Source: Brevibacillus choshinensis
Lineage (GTDB): Bacteria; Bacillota; Bacilli; Brevibacillales; Brevibacillaceae
DNA: 64,000 nucleotides
Direction: 5' to 3'
Assembly (NCBI RefSeq): GCF_016811915.1
Contig: NZ_CP069127.1
Location: 1,952,001 to 2,016,000 of the forward strand
In this document: in pieces, positions 25,753 to 34,639 of the stretch
Layout of the letters: each line of letters begins with the position of its first letter
Position numbering within the stretch: the first letter of the stretch is position 1
Position numbers and translations under genes: made by a program
Notes under the pieces: generated by a model
The model's input: only the letters and a program-made list of their open reading frames with translations
Databases searched by the model: none
What the model was told of the DNA's origin: nothing

Positions 25753-27924
25753 ATGATTACCGGCATTGATGAGGTAGTAAAAAAAGCTAGCACGTATTTA
25801 TCCGAGACGGATTTAGATCTGATTACACGCGCGTATCAGTTGGCTGATCAAGCACACGAGGGCCAGGTGAGAAAATCCGGTGTTCCGTACATCATGCACC
25901 CGATCGCCGTAGCGGGCATTCTCGCTAACCTGCACATGGATGCAGTCACGATCGCAGCGGGCTTTTTGCACGATGTCGTAGAAGACACCGAGATCACACT
26001 TGATTACCTTCGGGAGCAGTTTGGACCGGATGTGGCCCTCTTGGTTGACGGCGTGACGAAGCTGGAAAAAATTAAATACAAATCCAAAGAAGAGCAGCTC
26101 GCGGAAAACCACCGCAAGATGCTGATTGCTATGGCTCAGGATATCCGGGTCATCATGATCAAGCTGGCTGACCGTTTGCACAACATGCGAACTTTGCGGC
26201 ACATGTCAGAAGAAAAGCAGCGGGAAATTTCCGATGAGACGCTGGAGATTTTCGCACCACTGGCTCACCGCTTGGGGATCGCGTCTGTCAAATGGGAGCT
26301 GGAAGACACATCCCTTCGCTACTTGAATCCCCAACAGTACTACCGGATCGTCAATCTGATGCAGAAGAAGCGGGTAGAGCGCGAAGCCTATCTGAACGAA
26401 GCCTCTGATACGATCCGCGAGAAATTGGGCGAGCTGAATATCGAGGCGGAGATCTCCGGCAGACCGAAGCACATCTACAGCATCTACAAGAAGATGACGA
26501 AGCAAAACAAGCAGTTCAACGAGATTTACGACCTGCTTGCCCTGCGCATCATCGTGAATGACATCCGCGACTGCTATGCGGTCCTGGGGATTGTCCATAC
26601 CTTGTGGAAGCCGATGCCGGGACGCTTCAAAGACTATATTGCAATGCCGAAAACCAACATGTACCAGTCCTTGCATACGACGGTGATCGGACCAAAAGGC
26701 GAACCGCTGGAAGTGCAAATCCGCACGTGGGATATGCATCAGACGGCAGAGATCGGGATCGCGGCTCACTGGGCCTACAAAGAGGGCAAAAATGTCGTGC
26801 AAGGCTCGTTCGCCGAGAAGCTGGGCAATCTGCGTGAGATGATCGAAGGCGGCTCTGAAGAAGCGCCAAACGCTCAGGAATTCATGGAAAGCCTCAAGCA
26901 AGACCTGTTCTCGGATACGGTATTCGTTTTCACACCAAAAGGCGATGTCGTAGAGCTCCCGAAAGGCTCCGTGCCGCTCGACTTCTCCTACCGGATTCAC
27001 TCCGCTGTCGGAAATCGAACGATCGGTGCGAAAGTGAACGGCAAGATCGTGCCGCTCGACTATGCGATGAAGACCGGAGATATCATTGAAATTCTGACCT
27101 CCAAGCATTCGTACGGACCGAGCCAGGATTGGCTCAAGATGGCGAAGTCCGCGCATGCCCGCAACAAAATCAAGCAATGGTTCAAGAAAGAGAAGCGCGA
27201 AGAAAACGTCGCAAAAGGGCAGCAGATGGTGGAAGCTGAGGTCAAGGCCCGCAGCTTTGACATCAAGGAAGCGATGACGGAGGCAAACCTGAAGGAAGCA
27301 GCGGCGCGGTTCAACTTCCAGGGGGCCGAGGACATGTTCGCAGCGGTCGGCTACGGTGGAATCACCGCTTCGCAAATCGTGACTCGTCTGGTCGACAAGC
27401 TGCGTCGGGAGCGGGAAGAGCAGAATCCAGTCATCCCTGAATACAAGCCGAATCCCGCCCAGCATGCTGGAAAGAGCGAATCCGGGGTCAAAGTACGCGG
27501 TGTAGACAACCTGTTGGTACGTATATCCCGCTGCTGTACGCCGGTCCCAGGTGACCAGATCATCGGGTTCATCACGAGAGGCCGCGGTGTTTCCGTGCAT
27601 AGGCTCGACTGCCCGAATGTGCTGACAGATGAATGCACGGAACGACTGATCGACGTCGAATGGGACACCGATTTCAAGCACAACTTCAATGTGGAGATCG
27701 AAATCACGGGCAATGATCGCAGCGGCCTCCTGAACGACGTGCTTCAAGTCGTTGCAGAGACCAAAACGAACATCGCTGCTGTGAGTGGAAAGGCGGACAA
27801 AAACCGTGTCGCAACCATTCACATGACGATTTCCATCAGCAATGTGGATCATCTGCAAAAGGTTGTGGAGCGCATCAAGCGCATCAAGGATATTTATTCG
27901 GTTCGCCGGATTTTGAGCACCTAG
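25753..27924 (+). CDS. relA: Rel, bifunctional (p)ppGpp synthetase/hydrolase
   Basis: This 723-residue protein makes and degrades the alarmone (p)ppGpp in the stringent response. The HD hydrolase domain has HPIAVAGILANL and GFLHDVVEDT (about 50-80). The synthetase domain lies around 230-340 (RPKHIYSIYKKM, MPKTNMYQSLHTT). TGS follows near 390-450 (VFVFTPKGDVVELPKGSVPLDFSYRIH). The C-terminal zinc-finger region contains RISRCCTPVPGD, and an ACT domain ends the protein. ATG 25753 has AAGGGAAGGG close upstream. The dtd gene follows, as in B. subtilis. Confidence 0.96.
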   Translation: MITGIDEVVKKASTYLSETDLDLITRAYQLADQAHEGQVRKSGVPYIMHPIAVAGILANLHMDAVTIAAGFLHDVVEDTEITLDYLREQFGPDVALLVDGVTKLEKIKYKSKEEQLAENHRKMLIAMAQDIRVIMIKLADRLHNMRTLRHMSEEKQREISDETLEIFAPLAHRLGIASVKWELEDTSLRYLNPQQYYRIVNLMQKKRVEREAYLNEASDTIREKLGELNIEAEISGRPKHIYSIYKKMTKQNKQFNEIYDLLALRIIVNDIRDCYAVLGIVHTLWKPMPGRFKDYIAMPKTNMYQSLHTTVIGPKGEPLEVQIRTWDMHQTAEIGIAAHWAYKEGKNVVQGSFAEKLGNLREMIEGGSEEAPNAQEFMESLKQDLFSDTVFVFTPKGDVVELPKGSVPLDFSYRIHSAVGNRTIGAKVNGKIVPLDYAMKTGDIIEILTSKHSYGPSQDWLKMAKSAHARNKIKQWFKKEKREENVAKGQQMVEAEVKARSFDIKEAMTEANLKEAAARFNFQGAEDMFAAVGYGGITASQIVTRLVDKLRREREEQNPVIPEYKPNPAQHAGKSESGVKVRGVDNLLVRISRCCTPVPGDQIIGFITRGRGVSVHRLDCPNVLTDECTERLIDVEWDTDFKHNFNVEIEITGNDRSGLLNDVLQVVAETKTNIAAVSGKADKNRVATIHMTISISNVDHLQKVVERIKRIKDIYSVRRILST

Positions 27925-27993
27925 TCCTTCGTGGATTGGGTGTTCTTCTTTACATAAATGTGTCAGCAGCGAAGAGAAAGGAATGGACGAGAG

Positions 27994-28431
27994 ATGAGAG
28001 TAGTCGTGCAGCGCACCCGGGAAGCGAGTGTAACAGTAGCAGGAGAAGTAGTGGGACAGATCGAGCACGGCTTGATGCTGCTCGTGGGAATTACACACGA
28101 GGATGGCGAAAAGGAAGTGGAATTCGTCGCCGATAAAATAGCCAACCTGCGCATCTTTGAAGACGAGGAAGGGAAAATGAATCACTCCGTATTGGAGACA
28201 GGCGGTCAGATCCTTTCTGTCTCTCAATTCACGCTGTACGGCGATTGTCGCAAAGGGAGAAGACCCAATTTCATGGCGGCGGCGAGACCAGAGCACGCAG
28301 AGCCTTTGTATGAGCTCTTCAACAAAAAGCTGCGGGAAAAAGGGCTGCAAGTGGAGACGGGACGCTTTGGCGCGATGATGGATGTCCGCCTGCTCAACGA
28401 CGGGCCTGTTACACTGATTGTAGAATCGTAA
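27994..28431 (+). CDS. dtd: D-aminoacyl-tRNA deacylase
   Basis: This 145-residue enzyme removes D-amino acids mischarged on tRNA. Both family motifs are present: SQFTLYGDC (about 78-86) and [11 protein letters not shown] at the C-terminus. ATG 27994 is chosen because [13 protein letters not shown] is the standard family N-terminus. It probably shares a transcript with relA, which ends 69 bases upstream. Confidence 0.96.
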   Translation: MRVVVQRTREASVTVAGEVVGQIEHGLMLLVGITHEDGEKEVEFVADKIANLRIFEDEEGKMNHSVLETGGQILSVSQFTLYGDCRKGRRPNFMAAARPEHAEPLYELFNKKLREKGLQVETGRFGAMMDVRLLNDGPVTLIVES

Positions 28432-28452
28432 TGGAGACAGGGGGGCGTACGT

Positions 28453-29004
28453 ATGGGGCGTGAAGCGCTGGTAGTAGGCGGCAGTGGAATGCTTGCTGAT
28501 GCGACCATCTGGCTGGCCCGTGAAGGCTACCATGTGAGCGTGGTTGGGCGGGATCGAGGCAGGCTGGAACGAGTCGCAAATGATTCGTCCACACCTGATC
28601 GGTTTACCCTTCTGGACTTGGACTACCAAGACTCCACAGCGCTTTTGCAGGCGATGGCGAGGCTTCAATCCGATCGAGGTGAGATGGATCTGGTTGTGGC
28701 GTGGATCCACCAGACGGCTCCGGAGGCGTTGTCGATCATCCAGCGGGCATTTTCCGGGCAGGAAAAGGCGTGGCGCTTGTATCATGTTTGCGGGAGTCGA
28801 GCATGGATCGATCCTCCCACAGTGCAGGAGGTCCCTTCATGCCTGTATCGCCGCATCATCCTCGGTTTTGTGCCGGGAGAGCCTGCATCCCGTTGGCTGA
28901 CAAATGATGAGATCGCAGGAGGAGTCGTACAGGCGATCAAAGCTGATCGTCCGCAGTCTATCGTGGGGAGCGTGGAGCCGTGGGAGAAACGGCCCGGCTA
29001 CTGA
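28453..29004 (+). CDS. Short-chain dehydrogenase-like Rossmann protein
   Basis: This 183-residue protein begins with a nucleotide-binding Rossmann motif ALVVGGSGMLADAT followed by VVGRDRGRLERV, as in SDR enzymes. It is shorter than a typical SDR (about 250) and lacks an evident YxxxK catalytic pair, so it may bind NAD(P) without classic dehydrogenase activity. Later parts contain VAWIHQTAPEAL. ATG 28453 is preceded by GGGGGG. It sits between dtd and a strong bidirectional terminator. Substrate unknown. Confidence 0.7.
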   Translation: MGREALVVGGSGMLADATIWLAREGYHVSVVGRDRGRLERVANDSSTPDRFTLLDLDYQDSTALLQAMARLQSDRGEMDLVVAWIHQTAPEALSIIQRAFSGQEKAWRLYHVCGSRAWIDPPTVQEVPSCLYRRIILGFVPGEPASRWLTNDEIAGGVVQAIKADRPQSIVGSVEPWEKRPGY

Positions 29005-29024
29005 TGCATATCGTAGGCAAGAAA

Positions 29025-29059
29025 AAAGAACGCGGGAGCTTTTGTCCTGCGTTCTTTTT
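29025..29059. terminator. Bidirectional terminator
   Basis: GAACGCGGGA pairs with TCCTGCGTTC (one mismatch), flanked by A-rich sequence on the left and T5 on the right. It serves the SDR-like gene on the plus strand and the amidase on the minus strand. Confidence 0.85.
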
Positions 29060-29072
29060 GTTATATGAGCGC

Positions 29073-30926
29073 TTAGCTGCCTTGCGTGTTTTGCGAGGAG
29101 AAGAACTGGATGATCCCTTTGTATAGGCCTTCCGCGGCCAAATCCTGCTGTTTTTCGGAGCGGACGCGAACCTCCTCGTTGTAGTTGGAGAGGAAGCCGA
29201 TCTCTGCCAAAATGGAAGTCACGGGATTTTCACGCAAGACGAAGTAATCTCCAAAGCGGGATTGCAGGTCTTTGTAGTTTGTGGCTTTGACCAGCTCATT
29301 TTGAACCAGGGAGGCCAGCTTGCTGGAGTTGCCTTGGTTGTAGTAGAAAACGATCGAGCCGTTTGTGGCGGTATTGGGATGCGTGTTGTGATGGACACTG
29401 ACGAATATATCGGCTTTGTTTACGATGGCGACATCCACACGTTGCTGCAAAGTCAGCTTGCGATCGTCCGGCCTGGTCATGATGACTTTTGCCCCAGCCG
29501 CTTCGAGCTTGTTGCGCAGCAAAAGAGCCACTTGCAGGTTGACCGTCTTTTCCAAAGTGGAAAAGCTCAAGCCTGTTGCGCCATTGTCGTTGCCGCCATG
29601 GCCTGCGTCCACGACGATGACCTTTCCGGCCAATTCATTGGAACGGATCACGGCAGGCGTGCCACTGGCGGAAACGAGCCATCCTGCGATGTATCCGCTA
29701 GTACCGTTGCCCAGGGTCACTTGGAACCAATCTCCTGCTTTGTTTGTGATCGCAAACTTTTCTCCGGTCTGCGCGAGCGAGATGACATCATGCTCAGTAC
29801 CTGGGCCGGAGCGAATATTCGTATCAGGATTGATGATGGTGACGTAAGGTCCGCTCGGTGTAGGATAAGTCGGTTGGGAGACCGTGACGAGCCAACCTGC
29901 GACCCATCCCGTTTTGCCATCTGGAGCCTGTACGCGGTACCATTCGCCTTGTTTTTCCATGATGGTCAGCGTGGTGCCAATTGCCAAGGTCCCGAGAATT
30001 CCACTGGAAGTGTTGGCCCCGCTGCGCAAATTGAGTCCGTCCGTATTCACTCTGGCTGTTTGTTTGGCAGCAGATGGCTGTCCGGTTGGCCCAGGAGTGA
30101 CGACGGGTGGCTGTGCAGGAGTACCTGAGGTGTCCGCGGCCTCTCCAGCACCGGTAGTCGGAAGGGAAGGCATCGAGCCTTCATCTGTGGAAAACCAGGC
30201 GTTTACCCCATCGTATTGAAATTGAATCCAGCCGTTCTGCTGCTTGATGACCGTGACATTTTCTCCCGCGTGCAGCTGTCCGATTGCTGGCGTACTGGCA
30301 TCGGGCGTGGCATACACGTAGGGGGCAAATTCCAGAGTGAGGCTGGCCCCTTGCACGGCACCCGGCTTTGCAGGTGTGCCTCCGTCTGCTTGTGTGACGG
30401 GCGGAGTGGTTGGAGTAGGGGGAGGTGCTGCAGGATTTGCCTGTCCACCGCTCGTGGTCTCCTTGACCAACCAGGAAGCCACCCAGCCTTTTGTCTGACC
30501 AGAGAGCTGAATCTGTATCCATTGCCCATTTTTTTGCACGATAGGGTAGCGCGTTCCCGGATTGATCGTCTGTACGACGGCATATGTCTGGCCGGGACCT
30601 GAGCGCACATTGAGTCCATCGGTTGTGCTCTCGATCTGGGGTGCAGGTGCAGCCGTCTGCTGGGCTGTGACTAGCCAGTTGGCCACCCAACCTGTTTTGC
30701 CATCCGGCAGTTTTACTTGTATCCAGTCATTTTTCGTGGCGACGACTGGCAATGCCGTTTTCATAGGGAGTGTAGTGATGATGGTATCCTGAAGGCTTGG
30801 ACCTGAACGGACGTTGAGCTTGTCCACAGAAACCTGAACAGAACCGGCGGCCCAAGCTGTTGTGAGTGGGAGAGAAACGGCGCATGCGATAGTCAGGAGC
30901 GACATCAGGAACTTTTGACGAAACAC
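29073..30926 (-). CDS. N-acetylmuramoyl-L-alanine amidase with multiple SH3 domains (YrvJ-like)
   Basis: This 617-residue exported enzyme cleaves the bond between MurNAc and the peptide stem. GTG 30926 is chosen because AAGGATG lies 8 bases upstream and the start leads into a signal peptide ending TAWA-A. About five bacterial SH3 repeats (each with a LNVRSGPS-type core) fill the N-terminal two thirds, separated by Pro/Thr-rich linkers. The C-terminal Amidase_3 domain starts near KVIVVDAGHGGNDNGA and contains the second Zn ligands in SVHHNTHP and the catalytic Glu in ILAEIGFLSN. It is convergent with the SDR-like gene and matches B. subtilis yrvJ beside dtd. Confidence 0.93.
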   Translation of the reverse strand: MFRQKFLMSLLTIACAVSLPLTTAWAAGSVQVSVDKLNVRSGPSLQDTIITTLPMKTALPVVATKNDWIQVKLPDGKTGWVANWLVTAQQTAAPAPQIESTTDGLNVRSGPGQTYAVVQTINPGTRYPIVQKNGQWIQIQLSGQTKGWVASWLVKETTSGGQANPAAPPPTPTTPPVTQADGGTPAKPGAVQGASLTLEFAPYVYATPDASTPAIGQLHAGENVTVIKQQNGWIQFQYDGVNAWFSTDEGSMPSLPTTGAGEAADTSGTPAQPPVVTPGPTGQPSAAKQTARVNTDGLNLRSGANTSSGILGTLAIGTTLTIMEKQGEWYRVQAPDGKTGWVAGWLVTVSQPTYPTPSGPYVTIINPDTNIRSGPGTEHDVISLAQTGEKFAITNKAGDWFQVTLGNGTSGYIAGWLVSASGTPAVIRSNELAGKVIVVDAGHGGNDNGATGLSFSTLEKTVNLQVALLLRNKLEAAGAKVIMTRPDDRKLTLQQRVDVAIVNKADIFVSVHHNTHPNTATNGSIVFYYNQGNSSKLASLVQNELVKATNYKDLQSRFGDYFVLRENPVTSILAEIGFLSNYNEEVRVRSEKQQDLAAEGLYKGIIQFFSSQNTQGS

Positions 30927-31137
30927 TTGTGTGACATCCTTTCCAGCTGATTGATGTTTGTCAATCTTCTTTTTCTTGCCTCTTTTTGGCAAAGTTTTTT
31001 TGCAAAGGTATCTTTTTCGCCTCGTATCCTGCTTTTTCCTGCATCTTCCGACAAACTTCTTCACGGTTTTCGAGGGTTGTTTTTCCCGCTTGGCGGCAAT
31101 AATAGGGGAAGAACATTGCAACCAGGAGGAATACGGC

Positions 31138-31308
31138 GTGAGACAGTCAGACAAGGAAACATTCGCCCAGGACCTGAACCGAAAACTGTTTTCCGTCGAT
31201 TTTCACGATTTTTTGGAAAAAGAGTCGACGCTCAATGACGTGGAAATGTCGAGGGAGTTCAACATCAGCGTGAGAGATGTCCAGCATTTGCGCAGAAAAC
31301 GGAAGTAA
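31138..31308 (+). CDS. Small HTH-like protein, 56 aa (YrzK position)
   Basis: This short gene is supported by a strong AGGAGGA site 7-8 bases before GTG 31138. The protein starts MRQSDKETFAQDL and ends VEMSREFNISVRDVQHLRRKRK, which looks like the C-terminal half of a helix-turn-helix unit with a basic tail. In B. subtilis a small gene, yrzK, lies at this place between the yrvJ amidase and hisS. Function is unknown; DNA binding is only an inference from the helix pattern. Confidence 0.65.
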   Translation: MRQSDKETFAQDLNRKLFSVDFHDFLEKESTLNDVEMSREFNISVRDVQHLRRKRK

Positions 31309-31345
31309 TGGACAGGATTGCTTGTAGGTGTTGCCGCTCGGATGG

Positions 31346-31375
31346 TTGACCTGCTTACTTCCGGTCAGCTAAGAT
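31346..31375 (+). promoter_or_regulatory. Promoter before hemZ
   Basis: TTGACC (31346-31351), 18-bp spacer, TAAGAT (31370-31375), about 32 bases before hemZ. Confidence 0.6.
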
Positions 31376-31407
31376 GTAGAGTGGCATACTGAAGGGCAGG
31401 TGTAGCT

Positions 31408-32922
31408 ATGATTGAGATTACGTGCGTGGGACACGCATTTGAGCGGGAGCTTTCCCTGATTCTCGCTTTGTTTTATGAAGACCCGCAGCTCGCGTTCACG
31501 AGCCAGTGGACAGATGAGCCGGGCTTAAAGCTCAGACTCACCCTGACGCTGCGTGAAGACGGCGTGCTGGCGACAGGAGAATTATTTGACGGTACTCGTC
31601 AAATCCATCACCAGGTCAATCGCAGCTATGTGTCCCGCGAAGAAAAAGCGATGCGCAAAACGGCGAAGCAAGCTCTTTGCTATGCTTTGCTGTTAATACT
31701 GGAAGAATATACAGGAATGGAGCAAGGCTGGGGGATCTTGACAGGCATCCGCCCGACGAAGCTGCTGCACCAGATGAATGTGGCCGGAATCGGGAAAGCC
31801 GAGGCGCATCAGCGATTGCAAGAAGATGTGATCCTGCGCCCGTACAAGCTGCAGCTCCTCCAGAATATCGTGGATCGGCAACTGCAGGTCGTACCGGATC
31901 TGTACCAGATCGACCAGGAGCTGTCCGTGTACATCGGGATTCCATTCTGCCCGACGAAATGCGCGTATTGCACGTTCCCTGCCTATGCGATTCGCAGCCA
32001 TACGGCATCGGTCAATCCGTTTCTCGAGGGACTCCACTACGAAATGGAGCAGCTCGGAAAATGGCTTACGGACAACGATCAGCGGATCACTTCGATCTAC
32101 TTTGGCGGAGGGACGCCGACGAGCATTACGGCCGACGACATGGATCAGCTGTTCCAGACGATGCACCGCTCTTTTCCGCACATGGATAAGGTCAGGGAGC
32201 TGACGGTAGAGGCTGGAAGACCGGATACGATCACCCGGGAGAAGCTGGATGTCATGAAGCGCTGGGAAGTGGACCGGATCAGCATCAATCCGCAATCGTT
32301 CACGCAGGAGACGCTGAATGCAATCGGCAGACATCACACCGTCGAAGAAACGATCGAGAAGTACCACCTCGCCATGGAGATGGGCCTCACCAATATCAAC
32401 ATGGACTTGATCATCGGCCTGCCTAACGAAGGTGTGGCCGAGCTCGCACACAGTCTGCAGGAAGTGGAAAAGCTCATGCCAGCTTCCCTGACGGTCCATA
32501 CGTTGTCGTTCAAGCGTGCATCGGAAATGACGCAAAACAAGGAACGCTACAAAGTGGCAAGCCGCGAAGAAATCAGTGAAATGATGGAAATGGCGTCGAG
32601 TTGGACTGCGGCAAACGGATACGACCCATACTACCTGTACCGTCAGAAAAACATTCTGGGGAATCTGGAGAATGTCGGCTACTCCAAGCCAGGTCAGGAG
32701 AGCATCTACAACATCATGATCATGGAAGAGGTCCAGACCATTCTCGGCCTCGGCTGTGGAGCGGTATCCAAGCTGATGGCGCCGGGAAGCGGCAAGCTGA
32801 CACGCTGGCCGAACCCAAAGGATCCCAAGACGTACAACGATACGTATCGGGTACTGGTAGAGAACAAGCTTCGTGATCTGGACGACATATATTTCGGAAA
32901 AGCCACTTCTCTGGCACAATAA
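31408..32922 (+). CDS. hemZ: HemZ, oxygen-independent coproporphyrinogen III dehydrogenase-like radical SAM enzyme
   Basis: This 504-residue radical SAM protein carries the 4Fe-4S motif in IGIPFCPTKCAYCTFPAY (CxxxCxxC, about 175). The SAM-binding segments YFGGGTPTSI and INPQSFTQETLNAIGRHHT follow, as in the HemN/HemZ group. The N-terminal extension of about 160 residues before the radical SAM core marks HemZ rather than HemW. HemZ oxidises coproporphyrinogen in anaerobic haem synthesis. ATG 31408 follows AGGTGTAG. It lies just before the hisS T-box but has its own promoter. Confidence 0.88.
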   Translation: MIEITCVGHAFERELSLILALFYEDPQLAFTSQWTDEPGLKLRLTLTLREDGVLATGELFDGTRQIHHQVNRSYVSREEKAMRKTAKQALCYALLLILEEYTGMEQGWGILTGIRPTKLLHQMNVAGIGKAEAHQRLQEDVILRPYKLQLLQNIVDRQLQVVPDLYQIDQELSVYIGIPFCPTKCAYCTFPAYAIRSHTASVNPFLEGLHYEMEQLGKWLTDNDQRITSIYFGGGTPTSITADDMDQLFQTMHRSFPHMDKVRELTVEAGRPDTITREKLDVMKRWEVDRISINPQSFTQETLNAIGRHHTVEETIEKYHLAMEMGLTNINMDLIIGLPNEGVAELAHSLQEVEKLMPASLTVHTLSFKRASEMTQNKERYKVASREEISEMMEMASSWTAANGYDPYYLYRQKNILGNLENVGYSKPGQESIYNIMIMEEVQTILGLGCGAVSKLMAPGSGKLTRWPNPKDPKTYNDTYRVLVENKLRDLDDIYFGKATSLAQ

Positions 32923-32942
32923 TTGCTTTGTAAAAAAACTTT

Positions 32943-33306
32943 TATAATAGCGCCTGTTGACTCCGAGTAAGCAGGTTTGCTATGATTCACAATAAGCTTT
33001 TGAAACAGGAATATGGATCTGATGACGGGAACAAGTATCCAAGAGACGATATTCAGAGAGAGAGTGCCGTGGCTGAGAGTGCTCTCATAGACGACTTGGT
33101 GAATGACATCCCCGAAGACCGCAGTGAACGGCAGAAGCTGCATTGGCTTCCTCAGTAACTGACAGGCGTCCGCCGGCGTTATCGGCTTTATGAAGAGGAG
33201 TGACTCAACGGTCGCTCAATCAGGGTGGCACCACGGGAGTTAAAACCAGTCTCTCGTCCCTGACCTGTAGTTTGCGCTACAGGTCAGGCGGCGAGGGGCT
33301 TTTTTA
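32943..33306 (+). promoter_or_regulatory. T-box riboswitch of hisS-aspS
   Basis: A -10-like TATAAT (32943-32948) is followed by a T-box leader. Stem I shows the AGTA loop motif (33034-33037) opposite GAAT-GAC-A (33101-33108), between helices CCAAG/CTTGG and GGG/CCC. The T-box AGGGTGGCACCACGGG is at 33223-33238. The terminator is formed by CCTGACCTGTAG/CTACAGGTCAGG and ends in T6 (33300-33305). By comparison with the alaS leader the codon in register is GAC (Asp), with an overlapping CAT (His) at 33107-33109. Uncharged tRNA would prevent termination and raise hisS-aspS expression. Confidence 0.9.
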
Positions 33307-33336
33307 TTTTCTTAATCATAATGGGGGTTCAGACGA

Positions 33337-34617
33337 ATGACGCGCATTCAAATTCCTCGCGGTACGCAGGACATCATGCCCGGTACCGTAGAGCTGTGGC
33401 ACTACGTGGAGGCCAAAGCCCGCGATTTGTGCCGACGCTCCAATTATCAGGAAATCCGCACTCCGCTGTTTGAGAGCACTGAGCTGTTCCAGCGCGGCGT
33501 AGGCGAGACCACCGACATCGTGGAAAAAGAGATGTACAGTGTGGCGAATCCACGCAGCACGGATGCCCTCACACTGCGTCCAGAGGGGACGGCCGGGGTC
33601 GTTCGCTCCTATGTGGAGAACAAATTGTACGGCTCACCGAATCAACCGACGAAGCTGTACTACCTGGGGCCGATGTTCCGGCATGAGCGCCCACAGGCAG
33701 GCCGTTACCGTCAATTTGTTCAGTTTGGTGCAGAAGCGATCGGGTCCAGTGACCCGGCGATTGACGCGGAAGTGATCGGCCTTGCGATTCGTCTGTATCA
33801 GGAGCTGGGCTTGACTGGACTCAGCGTCGAGCTGAACAGCGTAGGCACGCTGGAAGACCGCGCTCATCACCGCGAGCATCTGCTGGCTCATCTGAATGGC
33901 GTGCGGACTGAGCTGTGCGAGGATTGCCAATCCCGGATCGATCGAAATCCGCTGCGCGTGCTCGACTGCAAAAACGAGAAGTGCAAGTCTCTGACCAAAG
34001 ATGCGCCATCGATTCTCGACTACTTGAGCGAAGAGTCGGCTGCACATTTTGAAGCCGTGAAAGGCTACCTGACCGCGCTGGATATCCCGTACCACGTGAA
34101 TCCACGTCTGGTTCGCGGGCTGGATTACTACACCCTGACCGCGTTTGAGATCAAGATGGCAGAGATCGGTGCGGTAGAGACCTTGTGCGGCGGCGGCCGC
34201 TACAACGGGCTGGTGGCAGAGCTCGGCGGCGATGATATGCCGGGTATCGGCTTTGCACTCAGCATCGAGCGATTGCTGCTGGCGCTGGAAAAACAAGGCG
34301 TGCAGCTGCCGATCAGTGGTGGGATCGATTGCTTCGTAGTCGTACAATCGCCAGAGGCAAAAACACAGGCATTCGTCCTCGTGGATCAATTGCGTCGGGC
34401 GGGAATTGCGGCTGAGCTCGATTACCTCGATCGCAAAATGAAGGCACAGCTGAAGCAAGCCGATCGCCTGTCTGCTCGTTTTACCGCGATCATCGGTGAG
34501 ACGGAGCTGGCAAACGGCACTGTCGTATTGAAAGAGATGGCAACAGGCGAACAGCAAGAGGTCAAACGAGATGAGCTCGTGACCGCGCTGAGCGCAAAAT
34601 TACAACCTACAATCTAG
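33337..34617 (+). CDS. hisS: Histidyl-tRNA synthetase
   Basis: This 426-residue class II synthetase charges tRNA-His. It starts IQIPRGTQDIMPG; motif 2 is YLGPMFRHERPQAGRYRQF (about 108-126), the His-binding segments are LVRGLDYYT (about 259) and GGGRYNGL, and motif 3 is GIGFALSIERL (about 306). A C-terminal anticodon-binding domain follows. ATG 33337 is preceded by ATGGGGG. It is controlled by the upstream T-box and shares the transcript with aspS, 22 bases downstream. Confidence 0.97.
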   Translation: MTRIQIPRGTQDIMPGTVELWHYVEAKARDLCRRSNYQEIRTPLFESTELFQRGVGETTDIVEKEMYSVANPRSTDALTLRPEGTAGVVRSYVENKLYGSPNQPTKLYYLGPMFRHERPQAGRYRQFVQFGAEAIGSSDPAIDAEVIGLAIRLYQELGLTGLSVELNSVGTLEDRAHHREHLLAHLNGVRTELCEDCQSRIDRNPLRVLDCKNEKCKSLTKDAPSILDYLSEESAAHFEAVKGYLTALDIPYHVNPRLVRGLDYYTLTAFEIKMAEIGAVETLCGGGRYNGLVAELGGDDMPGIGFALSIERLLLALEKQGVQLPISGGIDCFVVVQSPEAKTQAFVLVDQLRRAGIAAELDYLDRKMKAQLKQADRLSARFTAIIGETELANGTVVLKEMATGEQQEVKRDELVTALSAKLQPTI

Positions 34618-34639
34618 GAATTGAGTGGAGGATATCAAA

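Noticed and set aside
26206-28785. 859-codon open frame antisense to relA, dtd and the SDR-like gene
   Set aside because: It crosses three well-supported genes on the other strand and shows no domain; it is a codon-bias shadow.
32943-33306. Possible tRNA gene in the leader before hisS
   Set aside because: The stem-loops fit a T-box leader; there is no acceptor stem, TTCGA loop or other tRNA signature.
34105-34200. GC-rich stretches and short repeats in hisS looked at as possible CRISPR or repeat units
   Set aside because: They are ordinary coding sequence without regular spacing; no CRISPR-like array exists in the window.
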